Shown: positions 39,435 to 50,406, counted from the stretch's first letter. The stretch is 64,000 bases of DNA from Candidatus Howiella intestinavium (GCA_904420585.1 CAJFVX010000065.1:1-64000), one strand, 5' to 3'. The notes: a model not told the origin generated them from the sequence alone. A program made the numbers and translations.

Positions 39435-40283
39435 ATGGGAGGGTCCATGAAAGCGTTTTTTGAACTGCATCGCGACATCAATAATGCTATCAATTGCTTT
39501 GAAAGCACCAATAATGCCTGCAATCCCCATTTCCATTCCAACATTGAGATCCTGTATCTGATGGAGGGGAGCATCGAGGTTACCATCAACGGGGAGAAGC
39601 GGACGCTGCCTCCCGGCGGCGCCTCGGTGGCCGGCAGCTTTGATATCCATTCTTACCGCACCCCGTCCTTTTCCCGCTGTATCATCTTGATCATCCCCAC
39701 AGATATGCTGGACGGATTTAATGTGATGGCCCGTTTTGCGGATTTTTCCACCTCCTTTCTGGAGCCGGGGGCCCGGGACCAGGATATGGCCAACGCCATG
39801 GAGCGGCTGGTGGAGTTTTCCGGATGCCGGGACTCCATGATTGCCAAAGGGTATGTGTACGTGGTATTGGGCATCCTGGCCGAGCAGCTGGGAATTTCGG
39901 AAGCGGCGCGTTCGGGGTCGGATTTTATCATCCGGGACATCCTGGTCTACTTGGAGCAGCACTACCTGGAGGATTTGACCATCGAAACCCTGGCCAAGCG
40001 GTACGGGTATCATAAGGACTACCTGTCCCGGCTGTTCAACGCCAGCATCGGCTGCGGCTTCAGCCACTACCTGAATATTCTCCGGTCCAGGCATGCGGCC
40101 ATGCTGCTGCGGAATACCCACCAGAACCTGGAGGAAATCGCCTACCAGTCGGGATTCAACAGCACCCGCACCTTCTACCGGGCCTTCCAGGGGTTTTACG
40201 GTATGACCCCCACCGTCTACCGGCGCATGGAAGTGCCTGAGAACGATGCCGACCGGGAGCTGACCCAGGTGGGCAATCTGTAG
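39435..40283 (+). CDS. AraC family transcriptional regulator, divergent from GH31 gene
   Basis: Cupin-like N-terminus NPHFHSNIEILYLMEGSIEVTINGEKRTLPPGG; HTH LTIETLAKRYGYHKDYLSRLFNASIGCGFSHYLNILR...IAYQSGFNSTRTFYRAFQGFYGMTP. Confidence 0.93.
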   Translation: MGGSMKAFFELHRDINNAINCFESTNNACNPHFHSNIEILYLMEGSIEVTINGEKRTLPPGGASVAGSFDIHSYRTPSFSRCIILIIPTDMLDGFNVMARFADFSTSFLEPGARDQDMANAMERLVEFSGCRDSMIAKGYVYVVLGILAEQLGISEAARSGSDFIIRDILVYLEQHYLEDLTIETLAKRYGYHKDYLSRLFNASIGCGFSHYLNILRSRHAAMLLRNTHQNLEEIAYQSGFNSTRTFYRAFQGFYGMTPTVYRRMEVPENDADRELTQVGNL

Positions 40284-40357
40284 GCCGCCTTACCTTATAT
40301 AATAGGATACATCCCTTTCCCGCCTTTGTCTATCCACCAAAAAGATCCAGCAGATAT

Positions 40358-40394
40358 AAAGGATCCCCGCCGCTTCCCGCGGCGGGGATCCTTT
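40358..40394. terminator. Bidirectional intrinsic terminator
   Basis: AAAGGATCCCCGCCGC...GCGGCGGGGATCCTTT between convergent genes. Confidence 0.8.
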
Positions 40395-40427
40395 GCGCAG
40401 ATGTGGGTTATGCGAAACCGTTTGCGG

Positions 40428-40973
40428 TTACAGATTGGAAAGCTCATATTCCAGCTGGCAGTCAAAGGGCTCCCGGCTGACATGGACGGGGTCGGGCTCC
40501 AGGGCGTCCACACAGCCCAGGGCCCGGTAGAAGGCCTGAGTTTCGGCCGCCGAGTGGGAGGAAATGTAGAGCTTTTCCGCCCCTTGGTCGGCCGCCCATT
40601 TGGCGGCCTGCCGGAAGAGGACTTTCCCCATACCCATCCGGCGCATGTCGGCCGATACGTGCAGACTGGTCAAATCCAGATACTGTCCCCGGGAGCCCAG
40701 CGGGGCCGCCTCCACCGAGGCGAAGCCCTTCAGTCGGCCGCCGGCAAAGGCCCCCAGCACGAGCCCGCCGGTGCGGATGGTGTTTTGCAGACACTGGACA
40801 AGAAAGGCGTAGTCCTTTTCATCCCACTGGTCGATGAAGGGATCTTCCCGGATGACCCAGCGATCCCCTTCCCGCCGCCAGCACTGGACGACCTCCTGCC
40901 GCCGCTCAAAATCCCGAAACAGTGCCCGGTTGATTTCGTCTGCCCGCAGGGGGCGGTATTCCATGGAATCCAT
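40428..40973 (-). CDS. GNAT family N-acetyltransferase
   Basis: YLDLTSLHVSADMRRMGMGKVLFRQAAKWAADQGAEKLYISSHSAAETQAFYRALGC. Confidence 0.88.
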   Translation of the reverse strand: MDSMEYRPLRADEINRALFRDFERRQEVVQCWRREGDRWVIREDPFIDQWDEKDYAFLVQCLQNTIRTGGLVLGAFAGGRLKGFASVEAAPLGSRGQYLDLTSLHVSADMRRMGMGKVLFRQAAKWAADQGAEKLYISSHSAAETQAFYRALGCVDALEPDPVHVSREPFDCQLEYELSNL

Positions 40974-40985
40974 ATTTGTCTCTCC

Positions 40986-42470
40986 TTATAATGTAAGGGT
41001 TTTGGTGGCGATTTTTTCCGCAAAGACCCGGTCGTGCTCCACAAACAGCAGGGTGGGGTGATACTGCAAAAGTAGTTCCTCCAGCTGGATGCGGGATTCC
41101 AGATCTACAAAGTTCAGCGGCTCGTCCCAGACGTACAGATGGGCCGATTGGCACAGGCTGGCCGCCAGCAGCACCTTCTTCTTCTGCCCGCCGCTGTAGC
41201 CGGCCATATCCTTTTCCAATTGAGGCCGGGGAAAGCCGAATTTGCGCAGGATGGTAAAAAAGAGGCTTTTGTCTATCCCCCGGCCGGCGGCGTAGGCGGC
41301 CAAATCTCCCCCAAGGAACCCGGCATCCTGGGGGACGTAGGAGACGATAAGCCCGGGACTGACCTCTAGCAGCCCGGTATGGCGGGGGGCGGCGGCCGGA
41401 TCGGCCAGCAGCTTTAAGACGCTGGACTTCCCGCAGCCGTTGCTGCCCGCAAGGCAGATTCTGTCCCCCTGCTCCACTTCCAGCCGCAGGGGCCCGGCCA
41501 CCTGCCTGTCATCGTAAAACAGGCAAAGGTCCTGAAGTACGGCCAGCCGCCGGCTCCGGTAGGGAAGAGGGGAGAGTTTTAGGGGCTGTTCGGGCTCGGC
41601 GTCCTGCAAAAGTCCCGCCTTTTCCTCGGCGGCGGCCAGCCTGCGTTTTTCGATATTTTTGGCCCGCTGCATCATTTTGGCCGACTTGTGGCCGATGTAG
41701 CCGGTGTCCGGCCGCAGCCCGGCATTCCGGACGCCCTTTTTGGTTTTCTCCACCGCCGCCGACCAGCCGGCCGCCCGGCGGGCGCCCTCCTCCAGACGGG
41801 CGATTTCCCCTTTCAGTTTTTCATTCCGCTCCCGCTCGCTCTGTTCCCGGCGCCGGGCCTCCTCATACCAGGCGGAAAAATTCCCCTGACAGAGCTCGAT
41901 TTTGGTTTTGCGGATGGAAAGGATGTGGTCGGTGCAGGCGTCCAGCAGGCTTCGGTCGTGGGAAACCAGGATGTAGCCCGCCTTTTTGGCAAGATAGGCC
42001 GCCAGCAGCTCTCTTGCATCCACATCCAGATGGTTGGTGGGCTCGTCCAGCAGCAGAAAGGCGTTGTCCCGGCTGAAGAGGGCGGCCAGCAGGACTTTGG
42101 CCTGTTCGCCGCCGCTGAGGGTGGCAAAGGGGCGGTAGAGGATGCCCGGGTCGGCCTTTAAAAGGTTCAGCTCCCGGATGACCTTCCACTCGGTGTACTG
42201 GCCGTCCAGCTCCTCCAGCTGTTCGGAAGCCGTGCGGGCCGGGTCGGGAAGGGTGTAGGGGAAATAGCAGAAGTCCACGGCGGCTGTCATCTGCCCACGA
42301 AAGGGATATTCCCCTATGAGTAGCCGCAGCAGGGTGGTCTTGCCCCGGCCGTTGCGGCCGATAAGCCCCAGCTTCCAGTCGCTGTCCAGGGTGAGGCTGA
42401 CATTTTCAAAGACGTTTTCAAAGCTGCCGGGGTAGGCAAAGGTCAAATTGGTAATCTGAATTTTGGACAT
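40986..42470 (-). CDS. Lsa-family ABC-F type ribosomal protection protein
   Basis: MSKIQITNLTFAYPGSFENVFENVSLTLDSDWKLGLIGRNGRGKTTLLRLL; two ABC modules with LSGGEQ and YSGGQ signatures; no TM segments. Confidence 0.85.
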   Translation of the reverse strand: MSKIQITNLTFAYPGSFENVFENVSLTLDSDWKLGLIGRNGRGKTTLLRLLIGEYPFRGQMTAAVDFCYFPYTLPDPARTASEQLEELDGQYTEWKVIRELNLLKADPGILYRPFATLSGGEQAKVLLAALFSRDNAFLLLDEPTNHLDVDARELLAAYLAKKAGYILVSHDRSLLDACTDHILSIRKTKIELCQGNFSAWYEEARRREQSERERNEKLKGEIARLEEGARRAAGWSAAVEKTKKGVRNAGLRPDTGYIGHKSAKMMQRAKNIEKRRLAAAEEKAGLLQDAEPEQPLKLSPLPYRSRRLAVLQDLCLFYDDRQVAGPLRLEVEQGDRICLAGSNGCGKSSVLKLLADPAAAPRHTGLLEVSPGLIVSYVPQDAGFLGGDLAAYAAGRGIDKSLFFTILRKFGFPRPQLEKDMAGYSGGQKKKVLLAASLCQSAHLYVWDEPLNFVDLESRIQLEELLLQYHPTLLFVEHDRVFAEKIATKTLTL

Positions 42471-42547
42471 GCAAAACACCTTTCCTATAGTAGAGTTTGT
42501 GTTGCAGTCCGTATTCTGCGGCCCGGCCGTCCCGGTAAATCCGGGGA

Positions 42548-42580
42548 CAAAAAACAGCCGCAGGAAGGCTTCCCGCGGCT
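42548..42580 (-). terminator. Leader terminator (attenuator) upstream of ABC-F gene
   Basis: Minus strand AGCCGCGGGAAGCCTTCCTGCGGCT then GTTTTTTG, located between promoter and ABC-F start. Confidence 0.8.
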
Positions 42581-42719
42581 GGCATAGGACGCAATGAGAC
42601 GGCACAGGGCAGCAAACGCCCCGTCCCGGCCTGTGTCTATAGGAAAACCGCACGACCTTCTTGCTTTTGGCCGCAGCAAAACAAAGGCCAAAGGGCCTTT
42701 CTCTGCCGGACTGGCGAAA

Positions 42720-42740
42720 CTAGCAAGAAACAGTGCGCAT
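42720..42740 (-). CDS. Six-codon leader peptide MRTVSC upstream of ABC-F gene
   Basis: AAAAGGAGTTGGGAAG-ATGCGCACTGTTTCTTGCTAG; good RBS, just downstream of promoter. Confidence 0.6.
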   Translation of the reverse strand: MRTVSC

Positions 42741-42771
42741 CTTCCCAACTCCTTTTACTTAAATCCCTTGC

Positions 42772-42800
42772 ATTATACAAAGGTTTCTGCGGTTTGTCAA
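42772..42800 (-). promoter_or_regulatory. Promoter of ABC-F leader
   Basis: TTGACA-N17-TATAAT on minus strand. Confidence 0.88.
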
Positions 42801-42867
42801 CCCGCTGTTCCCGAAAACGAAGAAGTAGAAAAACCGGCCGGGTCCTTACGGGCTCGGCCGGTTTTGC

Positions 42868-43113
42868 TTAATGGGTCAGATAGTATCGGACCAGGGTTTG
42901 CAGCAAGAGGTCCCGGTCCACCTTGCGGATGAGATTCCGCGCATTGTTGTGGGTGGTGATGTAGGTGGGGTCTTCCGACAAAATATAGCCCACCAGCTGG
43001 TTGATGGGATTGTATCCTTTTTCCTTCAGGGCGTTGTATACCGTCAAGAGAATCTCGCGGATTTCCCGTTCCCGGTCGTTGCCCAAAGAGAAGGTCATGG
43101 TCTTGTCATTCAT
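42868..43113 (-). CDS. ireB: IreB family regulatory phosphoprotein (UPF0297)
   Basis: [74 protein letters not shown]. Confidence 0.93.
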   Translation of the reverse strand: MNDKTMTFSLGNDREREIREILLTVYNALKEKGYNPINQLVGYILSEDPTYITTHNNARNLIRKVDRDLLLQTLVRYYLTH

Positions 43114-43228
43114 GCGCGTCCCTTCTTTCTGCCAATCACTCCAGGAAAACCTATACGGCTTCCTTTTCTCATCATACACGAAACTGTCCCGAAACGCAAT
43201 ACTTAAGCCCATAAAGGGTGAAAAAGAT

Positions 43229-45637
43229 TTACTGCCGCAGTTCGGCCCCCACCTTGGCCAGCTCCTTTATCATCTTACCCACGGCCTTGTCGGTCTCGGC
43301 GTCGGTGAGGGTGGCGTCCTTGGAGCGCAGGATCACGCTGTAGGCTACGCTCTTCTTGCCGTCGGGAATCTGCTTGCCCTGGTATACGTCGAAGAGCTGG
43401 GCCTTCTCCAGCAGCCTGCCCGCCCCGGTCTTGATGGCCGCCAGCAGGTCGCTTACCGGCGTGTCCGCGTCGCAGAGAAGGGCCAAATCCCGGGTCACCG
43501 CCGGGAAGCGGGGCAGGGGCTCATAGGACTTCTCGGGCTGCCGCAGGCGGAACAGGACCTCGGTATCCAGTACGGCGGCGTAGGCCTTGCAGCCGATGCC
43601 GTAGTTCTCCAGCACGGCCGGATGGATTTCGCCCAGCATGCCCAGCCGGACGTTCCCCCCCGTCTCCCTGTCCCGGCAGAAGATGTCGGCGCAGCGGCCG
43701 GGGTGGAAGGCGGGGTCGTCGGCCTGGCGGGCAAAGTCGCAGTCGGCTACATTGCACTGGCGCAGCAGAACTTCCACCGCGCCCTTGAGCCCGAAGAAAT
43801 CCATATCTTCCCCGTAGCCGCCCAGCACCAGCCGGGGCTTTTCATCCGGCAGGGTGTCCGGCCCGGTGGGCAGGTAGACGGTGGCCATCTCAAAGAGCTT
43901 TGCTTCCAGGTTCCGGTTATTGTAGTTGCCGCTGAGGATTTCCAGCATGGAGGGCAGGGCGGTGGTGCGCATGACGCTGGTGTCCTCCCCCAGAGGGTTG
44001 GAAATCTTCACCGAATTCCGCAGGGGGGAGTCGGCGGCCAGCCGGATTTTATCGTAGTATTTGGGGCTGATGAAGGAATAGGTGTGAATCTGGTCGTACC
44101 CCAAAGCCAGCATGGTATCGCTGACCTGCTGCTGGAACTTCTGCTCCTCGGTGTACCGGCCCTCCACGCTGCCCTTCAGGCGGGTGGTGGGGATTTTGTT
44201 GTAGCCGTACATCCGGGCGATTTCCTCGGCGATGTCGGCCTTGTGCTCCAGGTCGGGACGGAAGGAGGGGGGGGTAACCGTATCGCCCTCCACGACGCAG
44301 CAGAGGTCGGTGAGGATTTTCACCATTTCCTCCCGGCTGAGCGCAATCCCTAAAAAGCGGTTAATCCAGTCGGGCTGGAAGGGGATGGCGCGGGGCGTGT
44401 GGTCGCTGTTATCCACATCGATGACGCCGGACACAACCGTACCGGCCCCCAGCAGTTCCACCAACTCCAGCGCCCGGTCCAGGGCGGCGGGGCAGTTGTT
44501 GGGATCCAGCCCCTTTTCAAACCGGCTGGAGGAGTCGGTGCGCAGGCCGATGTCCCGGGCGGTGGTGCGCACCGAGGGGCCGGCAAAGCAGGCCGACTCA
44601 AAGACCAGGGTGTCGGTATCGGGCAGGATGCCGGAGTATTCGCCGCCCATGACGCCGGCCACAGCCGAGGGCTTCTCAGCGTCGGCGATGACCAGCATGT
44701 TTTCGGTCAGCTTGCGCTCCACCCCGTCCAGGGTGACGATGCTCTCGCCGGCCTTGGCCCGCCGGGCGATGATCCTGCCCCCGGCGATGTGCCGGTAGTC
44801 GAAGGCGTGCATGGGCTGGCCGTACTCCAGCATGACGTAGTTGGTGATGTCCACAATGTTGTTGATGGGACGCACCCCCATGGCCCGCAGCCGCTCCCGC
44901 ATCCAGAGGGGAGAGGGGGCGATTTTTACGTCTTTGACAATCCGGGCCATGTACCGTTTGCAGAGGTCGGGGGCCTCCACCGTCACCGACAGATAGTCGG
45001 CGATGTCCCCCTCGCCGCCCTTTACCACAGGGGTGTGCAGCTTTAGGGGCTTGCCGTAGGTCACGGCCGCCTCTCTTGCCAAACCGATGACCGAGAAGCA
45101 GTCGGGCCGGTTGGAGGTGATTTCAAACTCCACCTTGGTGTCGTCAAGCCCAATGGCCTCGCAGATATTCTGGCCGGGTTTCACATTCTGCAAATCCGGG
45201 TCGTTTTGCAGCACAAAAATGCCGTCCTCGATGGCGTAGGGGAAGTCGTGGGCGGTGAGCCCCAGCTCGGAGAGGGAGCAGAGCATGCCCTCGCTGAGCA
45301 CCCCCCGCAGCTTGCCCTTTTTAATCTTCTTGCCGCCGGGCAGCACCGCGCCGTCCAGGCAGACGGGGACCATGTCCCCCACCGTCAGATTGGAAGCGCC
45401 GGTGACAATCTGCAGCGGCCGCTCGCCGGCCACGTCGATGGAGCAGACCACCAGCTTGTCGGCGTCGGGGTGCTTATCGATGGAGAGCACCTTGCCCACG
45501 ACGATGTTGGACACGTCGGCCCCCTCGATTTCATAGCCCTCCACCTTGGAGCCGCTCATGGTGATGGCCTCGGAGAAGGCATGGGGGTCGGCGTTTATAT
45601 CGACGAATTCCTTTAACCATTTCATGGAAAGATTCAT
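43229..45637 (-). CDS. pheT: Phenylalanine--tRNA ligase beta subunit
   Basis: [14 protein letters not shown]...; tRNA-binding domain, B3/B4, B5, FDX-ACB layout. Confidence 0.96.
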   Translation of the reverse strand: MNLSMKWLKEFVDINADPHAFSEAITMSGSKVEGYEIEGADVSNIVVGKVLSIDKHPDADKLVVCSIDVAGERPLQIVTGASNLTVGDMVPVCLDGAVLPGGKKIKKGKLRGVLSEGMLCSLSELGLTAHDFPYAIEDGIFVLQNDPDLQNVKPGQNICEAIGLDDTKVEFEITSNRPDCFSVIGLAREAAVTYGKPLKLHTPVVKGGEGDIADYLSVTVEAPDLCKRYMARIVKDVKIAPSPLWMRERLRAMGVRPINNIVDITNYVMLEYGQPMHAFDYRHIAGGRIIARRAKAGESIVTLDGVERKLTENMLVIADAEKPSAVAGVMGGEYSGILPDTDTLVFESACFAGPSVRTTARDIGLRTDSSSRFEKGLDPNNCPAALDRALELVELLGAGTVVSGVIDVDNSDHTPRAIPFQPDWINRFLGIALSREEMVKILTDLCCVVEGDTVTPPSFRPDLEHKADIAEEIARMYGYNKIPTTRLKGSVEGRYTEEQKFQQQVSDTMLALGYDQIHTYSFISPKYYDKIRLAADSPLRNSVKISNPLGEDTSVMRTTALPSMLEILSGNYNNRNLEAKLFEMATVYLPTGPDTLPDEKPRLVLGGYGEDMDFFGLKGAVEVLLRQCNVADCDFARQADDPAFHPGRCADIFCRDRETGGNVRLGMLGEIHPAVLENYGIGCKAYAAVLDTEVLFRLRQPEKSYEPLPRFPAVTRDLALLCDADTPVSDLLAAIKTGAGRLLEKAQLFDVYQGKQIPDGKKSVAYSVILRSKDATLTDAETDKAVGKMIKELAKVGAELRQ

Positions 45638-45651
45638 ACTGTCACGCCTCC

Positions 45652-46671
45652 TTAAAACTGGTGTAAGAACCGCAGGTCATTTTCATAGAACAGCCGCAGG
45701 TCGGTGATGCCGTACCGCCGCATAACCACCCGTTCCAGCCCCATGCCAAAGGCAAAGCCGCTGTACTCCTCCGGGTCGATATCGCAGTTCTGGAGCACTT
45801 TGGGATGCACCATGCCGCAGCCCAAAATTTCAATCCAGCCCTCGCCCTTGCAGAGCCGGCAGCCCTTGCCGCCGCACTCAAAACACATGACGTCCATCTC
45901 GGCGGAGGGCTCGGTGAAGGGGAAGTGGTGGGGCCGGAAGCGGACCACGGCCTCCTCGCCGTAAAGCCGCTTGGCGAACTCCTCCAGAGTGCCCTTTAAG
46001 TCGCCCATGGTCACGTCCTTGTCCACCACCAGCCCCTCGATTTGATGGAAGACGGGGGAGTGGGTGGCGTCCAGGGCGTCCGAGCGGTAAACCCGGCCGG
46101 GGGCGATGACCCGGATGGGGGGCTTCTGCTTTTCCATGACCCGCACCTGCACCGGGGAGGTCTGGGTGCGCAGCAGGATGTTGTCGGTGATATAGAAGGT
46201 GTCCTGGGTGTCCCGGGCAGGATGGTCCTTGGGCAGGTTCAAAGCCTCGAAATTGTAGTAGTCGTACTCCACCTCGGGGCCCTCGGCCACGCTGTAGCCC
46301 ATCCCCAGGAAGATTTCCTTGATTTCATCCAGCACCTTGTCCAGGGGATGCTTGTGGCCCAGTATCTGCTGCTTGCCGGGCATGGTCACGTCCAGGGTCT
46401 CGGCCTTGAGTTTCTCGGCCAGGGCCTTTTCTTTAATGTGTGCCCGGGCGCTTTCTATGGCGCCTTCGATGTCGGCCCGAACCTGGTTGGCCAGTTGGCC
46501 GATGACCGGCCGTTCCTCGGCCGACAGGCCTCCCATCTGCTTGAGGATGCCGGTGAGCTCGCCCTTTTTGCCTAAGAACCGGACCCGCAGGGCTTCGATG
46601 TCCGGTTCGGTGGCCGCCTGTTCCAGCGCCTGCCGGGCGGCGGCGCGGATGGCTTCCAGCTGCTGTTTCAT
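45652..46671 (-). CDS. pheS: Phenylalanine--tRNA ligase alpha subunit
   Basis: [71 protein letters not shown]; start at MKQQLEAI. Confidence 0.96.
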   Translation of the reverse strand: MKQQLEAIRAAARQALEQAATEPDIEALRVRFLGKKGELTGILKQMGGLSAEERPVIGQLANQVRADIEGAIESARAHIKEKALAEKLKAETLDVTMPGKQQILGHKHPLDKVLDEIKEIFLGMGYSVAEGPEVEYDYYNFEALNLPKDHPARDTQDTFYITDNILLRTQTSPVQVRVMEKQKPPIRVIAPGRVYRSDALDATHSPVFHQIEGLVVDKDVTMGDLKGTLEEFAKRLYGEEAVVRFRPHHFPFTEPSAEMDVMCFECGGKGCRLCKGEGWIEILGCGMVHPKVLQNCDIDPEEYSGFAFGMGLERVVMRRYGITDLRLFYENDLRFLHQF

Positions 46672-46774
46672 ATGCTTTCCTCCTAATAAAAAGGGAAAAT
46701 CCCTTAAAATAGTCACGGGTATTAAGGAAGAGACGTATGGGGGAGATATGCAATCCATCACGAAGAAAGACAAA

Positions 46775-47045
46775 CAAAAAAGCCCCGTCCCTCAAAAGGG
46801 ACGAAGCCGAAACTCCGCGGTACCACCCTGATTTTTGCATCTTAAAAAAGAGCAAACACTCCTTCTGCCTGTAACGGGCCGACCCGTCGCCGCCTACTAA
46901 AAGGTTCAGCAGCGCCGCTCCGGAGCGAACCAGCAGACATCCTCCAACGTAAGGCCGCTTGCAGCCGGGGACGGCCCCTCTCTGGACGCGGAACCATATC
47001 TGCCAAGGCCGAAGCCTTTTCTCCATCCACGCGTTTACAGATACT
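46775..47045 (-). promoter_or_regulatory. T-box riboswitch upstream of pheS
   Basis: AGGGTGGTACCGCG T-box (46816-46829), GGCTGCAAGCGGCC Stem I distal loop, terminator GGCTTCGTCCC...GGGACGGGGCTTTTTT; candidate TTC (Phe) specifier at 46927-46929. Confidence 0.93.
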
Positions 47046-47243
47046 ATACCACCGAAAATCCCGTTTTGCAAGCCCTTTTTGCGGAATTTTGTCCCCCATC
47101 CGCAGCCCGGCAAGAATTTGCGTCCCGGCTTGTCAGATACTGCCGGGCTGTGGTATAATAGCCCCAGAGTTCTGGGCGGAAAACGGGCGGCGCCCCTGCA
47201 GAAAAACCAAAGCGCCCAATCTATAGAATAAGGAGACAGCGGA

Positions 47244-47774
47244 ATGAATGACAGCTATGTGGAACAAATCGTTCCGATTCGCAAAACCAACGGGGAAAAG
47301 CTCCTGCAGGTGGGCGTGTGGATTGCCGCCGTGCTGCTGATTCTCACCTGTCTGATGGCCTTTGCCCTGCACCTGATAGGTATATTCTCCATCCTGTTTG
47401 TGGCCCTGGCCGTGGGCATCGGCTACGCCGCCTATGTGATTTCCGGGCAGCTGAGCGTGGAATATGAATACATCTTCACCAACGGCGACCTAGACGTGGA
47501 CAAAATCTTTTCCAAGCGTTCCCGCCGGCGGGTGGGCTCCATCAAATGCCGGGATATTGTGCGCATGGGCAAATACGACCCGGAGGCCCACCGCAGCGAA
47601 ATGTACAACCAGCGGATTGTGGCCAGCAATGTGGATGAAGACGCCTGGTACGTCGTGGCCCAGCACGATGCCGACAGCATCCTTCTGATATTCAAGCCGG
47701 GGGAAAAGCTGCTGGCCGCCATGAAGCCCTATGTTTCCCGGATGGTGATGAACCGTGCAATGGGTGGGAATTGA
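47244..47774 (+). CDS. DUF6106-like membrane protein of unknown function
   Basis: Two TM segments followed by VEYEYIFTNGDLDVDKIFSKRSRRRV. Confidence 0.65.
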   Translation: MNDSYVEQIVPIRKTNGEKLLQVGVWIAAVLLILTCLMAFALHLIGIFSILFVALAVGIGYAAYVISGQLSVEYEYIFTNGDLDVDKIFSKRSRRRVGSIKCRDIVRMGKYDPEAHRSEMYNQRIVASNVDEDAWYVVAQHDADSILLIFKPGEKLLAAMKPYVSRMVMNRAMGGN

Positions 47775-48132
47775 TTTGGTGGAAATTGCCCGCATAGAAC
47801 GCTCCCTGTCCCGGCCCCGTTTTTGGGAAAGGGTGTTCGGCCCGGAAGAGCGGGCGGCGTTAAATAAAAAAAGCGGCAGCCGCCTGGCCCAATCGGCGGC
47901 AGCCGCCTTTGCGGCCAAGGAGGCCTTTTCCAAGGCGCTGGGCACGGGTATCCGGGGCTTCGGGCTGCAGGAGGTCCAGCTGCTGCACGACGATTTGGGC
48001 GCGCCCTGCCTGTGCCTTTCCGGCCGGGCCGCCGCCATGGCCGCCGAACGCCGGCTGGAGTTTGCCGTCAGCGTCACTCATACGGCGGGTCTTGCTGCCG
48101 CAGTGGTGACGGCCTATACCGAATCCCCGTAA
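47755..48132 (+). CDS. acpS: Holo-[acyl-carrier-protein] synthase
   Basis: GIDLVEIARIERSLSR, SAAAAFAAKEAFSKALGTGIRGF, VSVTHTAGLAAAVV. Confidence 0.92.
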   Translation: MQWVGIDLVEIARIERSLSRPRFWERVFGPEERAALNKKSGSRLAQSAAAAFAAKEAFSKALGTGIRGFGLQEVQLLHDDLGAPCLCLSGRAAAMAAERRLEFAVSVTHTAGLAAAVVTAYTESP

Positions 48133-48275
48133 GGCTATCCGCCCGGGCCGTTTCCATAAGGGGCGGCCCGGGCCTTCTACTATGCAGAAACAGAAAAACC
48201 GGCCCTCCTTCCCTTGCATGGAAAGAGGCCGCGCCACTAAGATGATGAGACGCCGGGCAGGCCGGCAGAGAAAGG

Positions 48276-49862
48276 ATGGTTTGGATGCGTTTCTTTACCA
48301 AAGACCAGGTGCGCCTGGCCGAAGAAAAATCCGTGGAGCTGGGCATGAGCTGGCTGCGGCTGATGGAAAACGCCGGTTCCGCCGCCTCCCGGGTCATCCG
48401 GGAAACCTATGAAACGGCGGGCAAAAAGTTCGCCGTAGTCTGCGGCCGGGGCAACAACGGGGGCGACGGGTATGTGGTGGCCCGCAAGCTGCGGGAATCG
48501 GGGGCGGCCGTGGCCGTCATCCAGGCAGACGGCGGCCCCCTGACCGCCAACGCCATGGAGATGTACAGCCGGGCGGCCGACTACGGCATCCGTATGGTCA
48601 ATTTCGCCGGCGGGGCGGAGGACGCGGTCACCCTCTTAAAAAAGGCCGACTATATCGTGGACGCCATCTTCGGCACCGGCTTTCACGGCGCGGCGGAGGG
48701 GTACGCCGAGGAGGTCATCCGCTATATCAACCTGTCTCCCGGCCGGGTCATCTCCCTGGACCTGCCCAGCGGTGCCATCTGCGATACGGGCGGCGTGGAG
48801 GGAGCCTGCGTAAAGGCCTCCCTGACCGTCAGCTTTACCGCCCTGAAGCCCTGTCATATCGCCATGCCGGCCGCCGAATACTGCGGCCGGGTGGTGGCCG
48901 TGTCCATCGGTATGCCGGCCGAGGCGGTGGATTCCATCCCCTCGGTGATGGAGTCTATCGACCGCACCTACGTCCAGCGGCTGCTGCGGCCGCGGCCCCA
49001 GGAGGCCAACAAGGGGGACTTCGGCAAGGCCCTGGCTGTATGCGGATCCTACGGCATGGCCGGCGCGGCGGGCATGGCTGCCGAGGCCGCCCTGCGCACC
49101 GGGGCGGGGCTGGTGCAGCTGGCCGTTCCCAAGAGCATCTATCCCATCCTGGCCTCCTCCATCAAGGAAGCGGTCTTTTATCCCCTGGAGGAAACGGCCG
49201 ACGGCACCCTGTCCTACGCGGCGGCCGGCCGGCTGAAGACCCTTGCGGAAGCCGCTACCGCCCTGCTGCTGGGCTGCGGCTGGGGAAAGAGCCCCGACCT
49301 GGCCTGGCTTCTGGAAGATCTGCTTCTTTCCTGCCGGCGTCCCATGGTGCTGGATGCCGACGCCCTGAACCTGCTGAGCGAGAGAAGGGAAGCAGGCATA
49401 AACGCAGGCAGCCGGCGCATAGATATTCTTAAACAGGCAAAGGCGCCTCTTATCCTGACCCCCCACCCCGGGGAAATGGCCCGGCTCACCGGCCTTACGG
49501 TGGCGGAAGTCCAGCGGGACCGGGTGGAATGCGCCCGGAAGTTCGCCGCGGAATACGGCGTGACGCTGGTGCTCAAGGGGGCCGGAACGGTGGTGGCCGA
49601 CCCGGCCGGGCGGATCAAGGTGAACCTGACCGGCAACCCGGGCATGGCCACCGGCGGCAGCGGCGATATGCTGGCCGGCATGATCCTCTCCCTTCTGGCC
49701 CAGGGACTGCCCGCCGGCCAGGCGGCGGAGGCCGGGGTCTATCTCCACGGGCTCTGTGGCGACCGGACGGCGGCGAAGCTGTCCCAGCGGGGGATGCTGC
49801 CCACCGACATGATAAAGGAGCTGCCTTTGCTGTTTCAAGAATTTGAAACGGCGGGTGATTGA
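48276..49862 (+). CDS. nnr: Bifunctional NAD(P)H-hydrate epimerase/dehydratase
   Basis: YjeF_N region (VVCGRGNNGGDGYVVARKL) fused to carbohydrate-kinase-like region (LTPHPGEMARLTG, GNPGMATGGSGDMLAG). Confidence 0.93.
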   Translation: MVWMRFFTKDQVRLAEEKSVELGMSWLRLMENAGSAASRVIRETYETAGKKFAVVCGRGNNGGDGYVVARKLRESGAAVAVIQADGGPLTANAMEMYSRAADYGIRMVNFAGGAEDAVTLLKKADYIVDAIFGTGFHGAAEGYAEEVIRYINLSPGRVISLDLPSGAICDTGGVEGACVKASLTVSFTALKPCHIAMPAAEYCGRVVAVSIGMPAEAVDSIPSVMESIDRTYVQRLLRPRPQEANKGDFGKALAVCGSYGMAGAAGMAAEAALRTGAGLVQLAVPKSIYPILASSIKEAVFYPLEETADGTLSYAAAGRLKTLAEAATALLLGCGWGKSPDLAWLLEDLLLSCRRPMVLDADALNLLSERREAGINAGSRRIDILKQAKAPLILTPHPGEMARLTGLTVAEVQRDRVECARKFAAEYGVTLVLKGAGTVVADPAGRIKVNLTGNPGMATGGSGDMLAGMILSLLAQGLPAGQAAEAGVYLHGLCGDRTAAKLSQRGMLPTDMIKELPLLFQEFETAGD

Positions 49863-50406
49863 TTTGCACAGGTGCGGCGGTGTTAAGACAGGGAAGAGGC
49901 GGGGTATCCTGCTTCTCCTGACGTGGGCCCTTATCCTAATCTGCTTTGTATCCGGCTGCCAGGGGGAAACCCGGCAGAGCGAGCCGGTGACCGACGGGTT
50001 CAGCTGTACGGCCGAGATGGACTACAGCGGCCAGCACTATGTCTGTCTTCTTACCTGCCCGGGAAACGGCGGCTTTGCGGTGGAAATGGAGCAGCCGGCC
50101 CTGCTGGAGGGGCTGGCCATGAATTGGGACGGGGAAGGCTTTGTCCTGTCCTATTTGGGTATAGAACGGCGGCTGGACGGCTCCGGCCTGCCGGATACGG
50201 CCTTTGCGGCGGCCGTGCGCAACGCCTTGCAGGCCGCAGGCGAGCAGCTCATGTCGGGAACCGACAAGGGGGGCAATGTGCTGGAGGGGGGCAGCGAATC
50301 AGGGGATTATACCCTGACCTTTTCCTCCGACGGGTATCCGGCCAGCCTCTCGGTGCCCGGCCTGGAGCTGGAGGTCACCTTCCGGGACTTCCAGCCTGTT
50401 GTGTGA
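49843..50406 (+). CDS. Hypothetical lipoprotein
   Basis: Lipobox ILICFVSGC; start codon uncertain (overlaps nnr). Confidence 0.6.
   Translation: MKRRVIDLHRCGGVKTGKRRGILLLLTWALILICFVSGCQGETRQSEPVTDGFSCTAEMDYSGQHYVCLLTCPGNGGFAVEMEQPALLEGLAMNWDGEGFVLSYLGIERRLDGSGLPDTAFAAAVRNALQAAGEQLMSGTDKGGNVLEGGSESGDYTLTFSSDGYPASLSVPGLELEVTFRDFQPVV

Noticed and set aside
42485-42748. 87-aa ORF as a full-length leader protein before the ABC-F gene
   Set aside because: Composition is R/P/S-rich and it spans the terminator hairpin; the short MRTVSC ORF with good RBS at the same place explains the region better.
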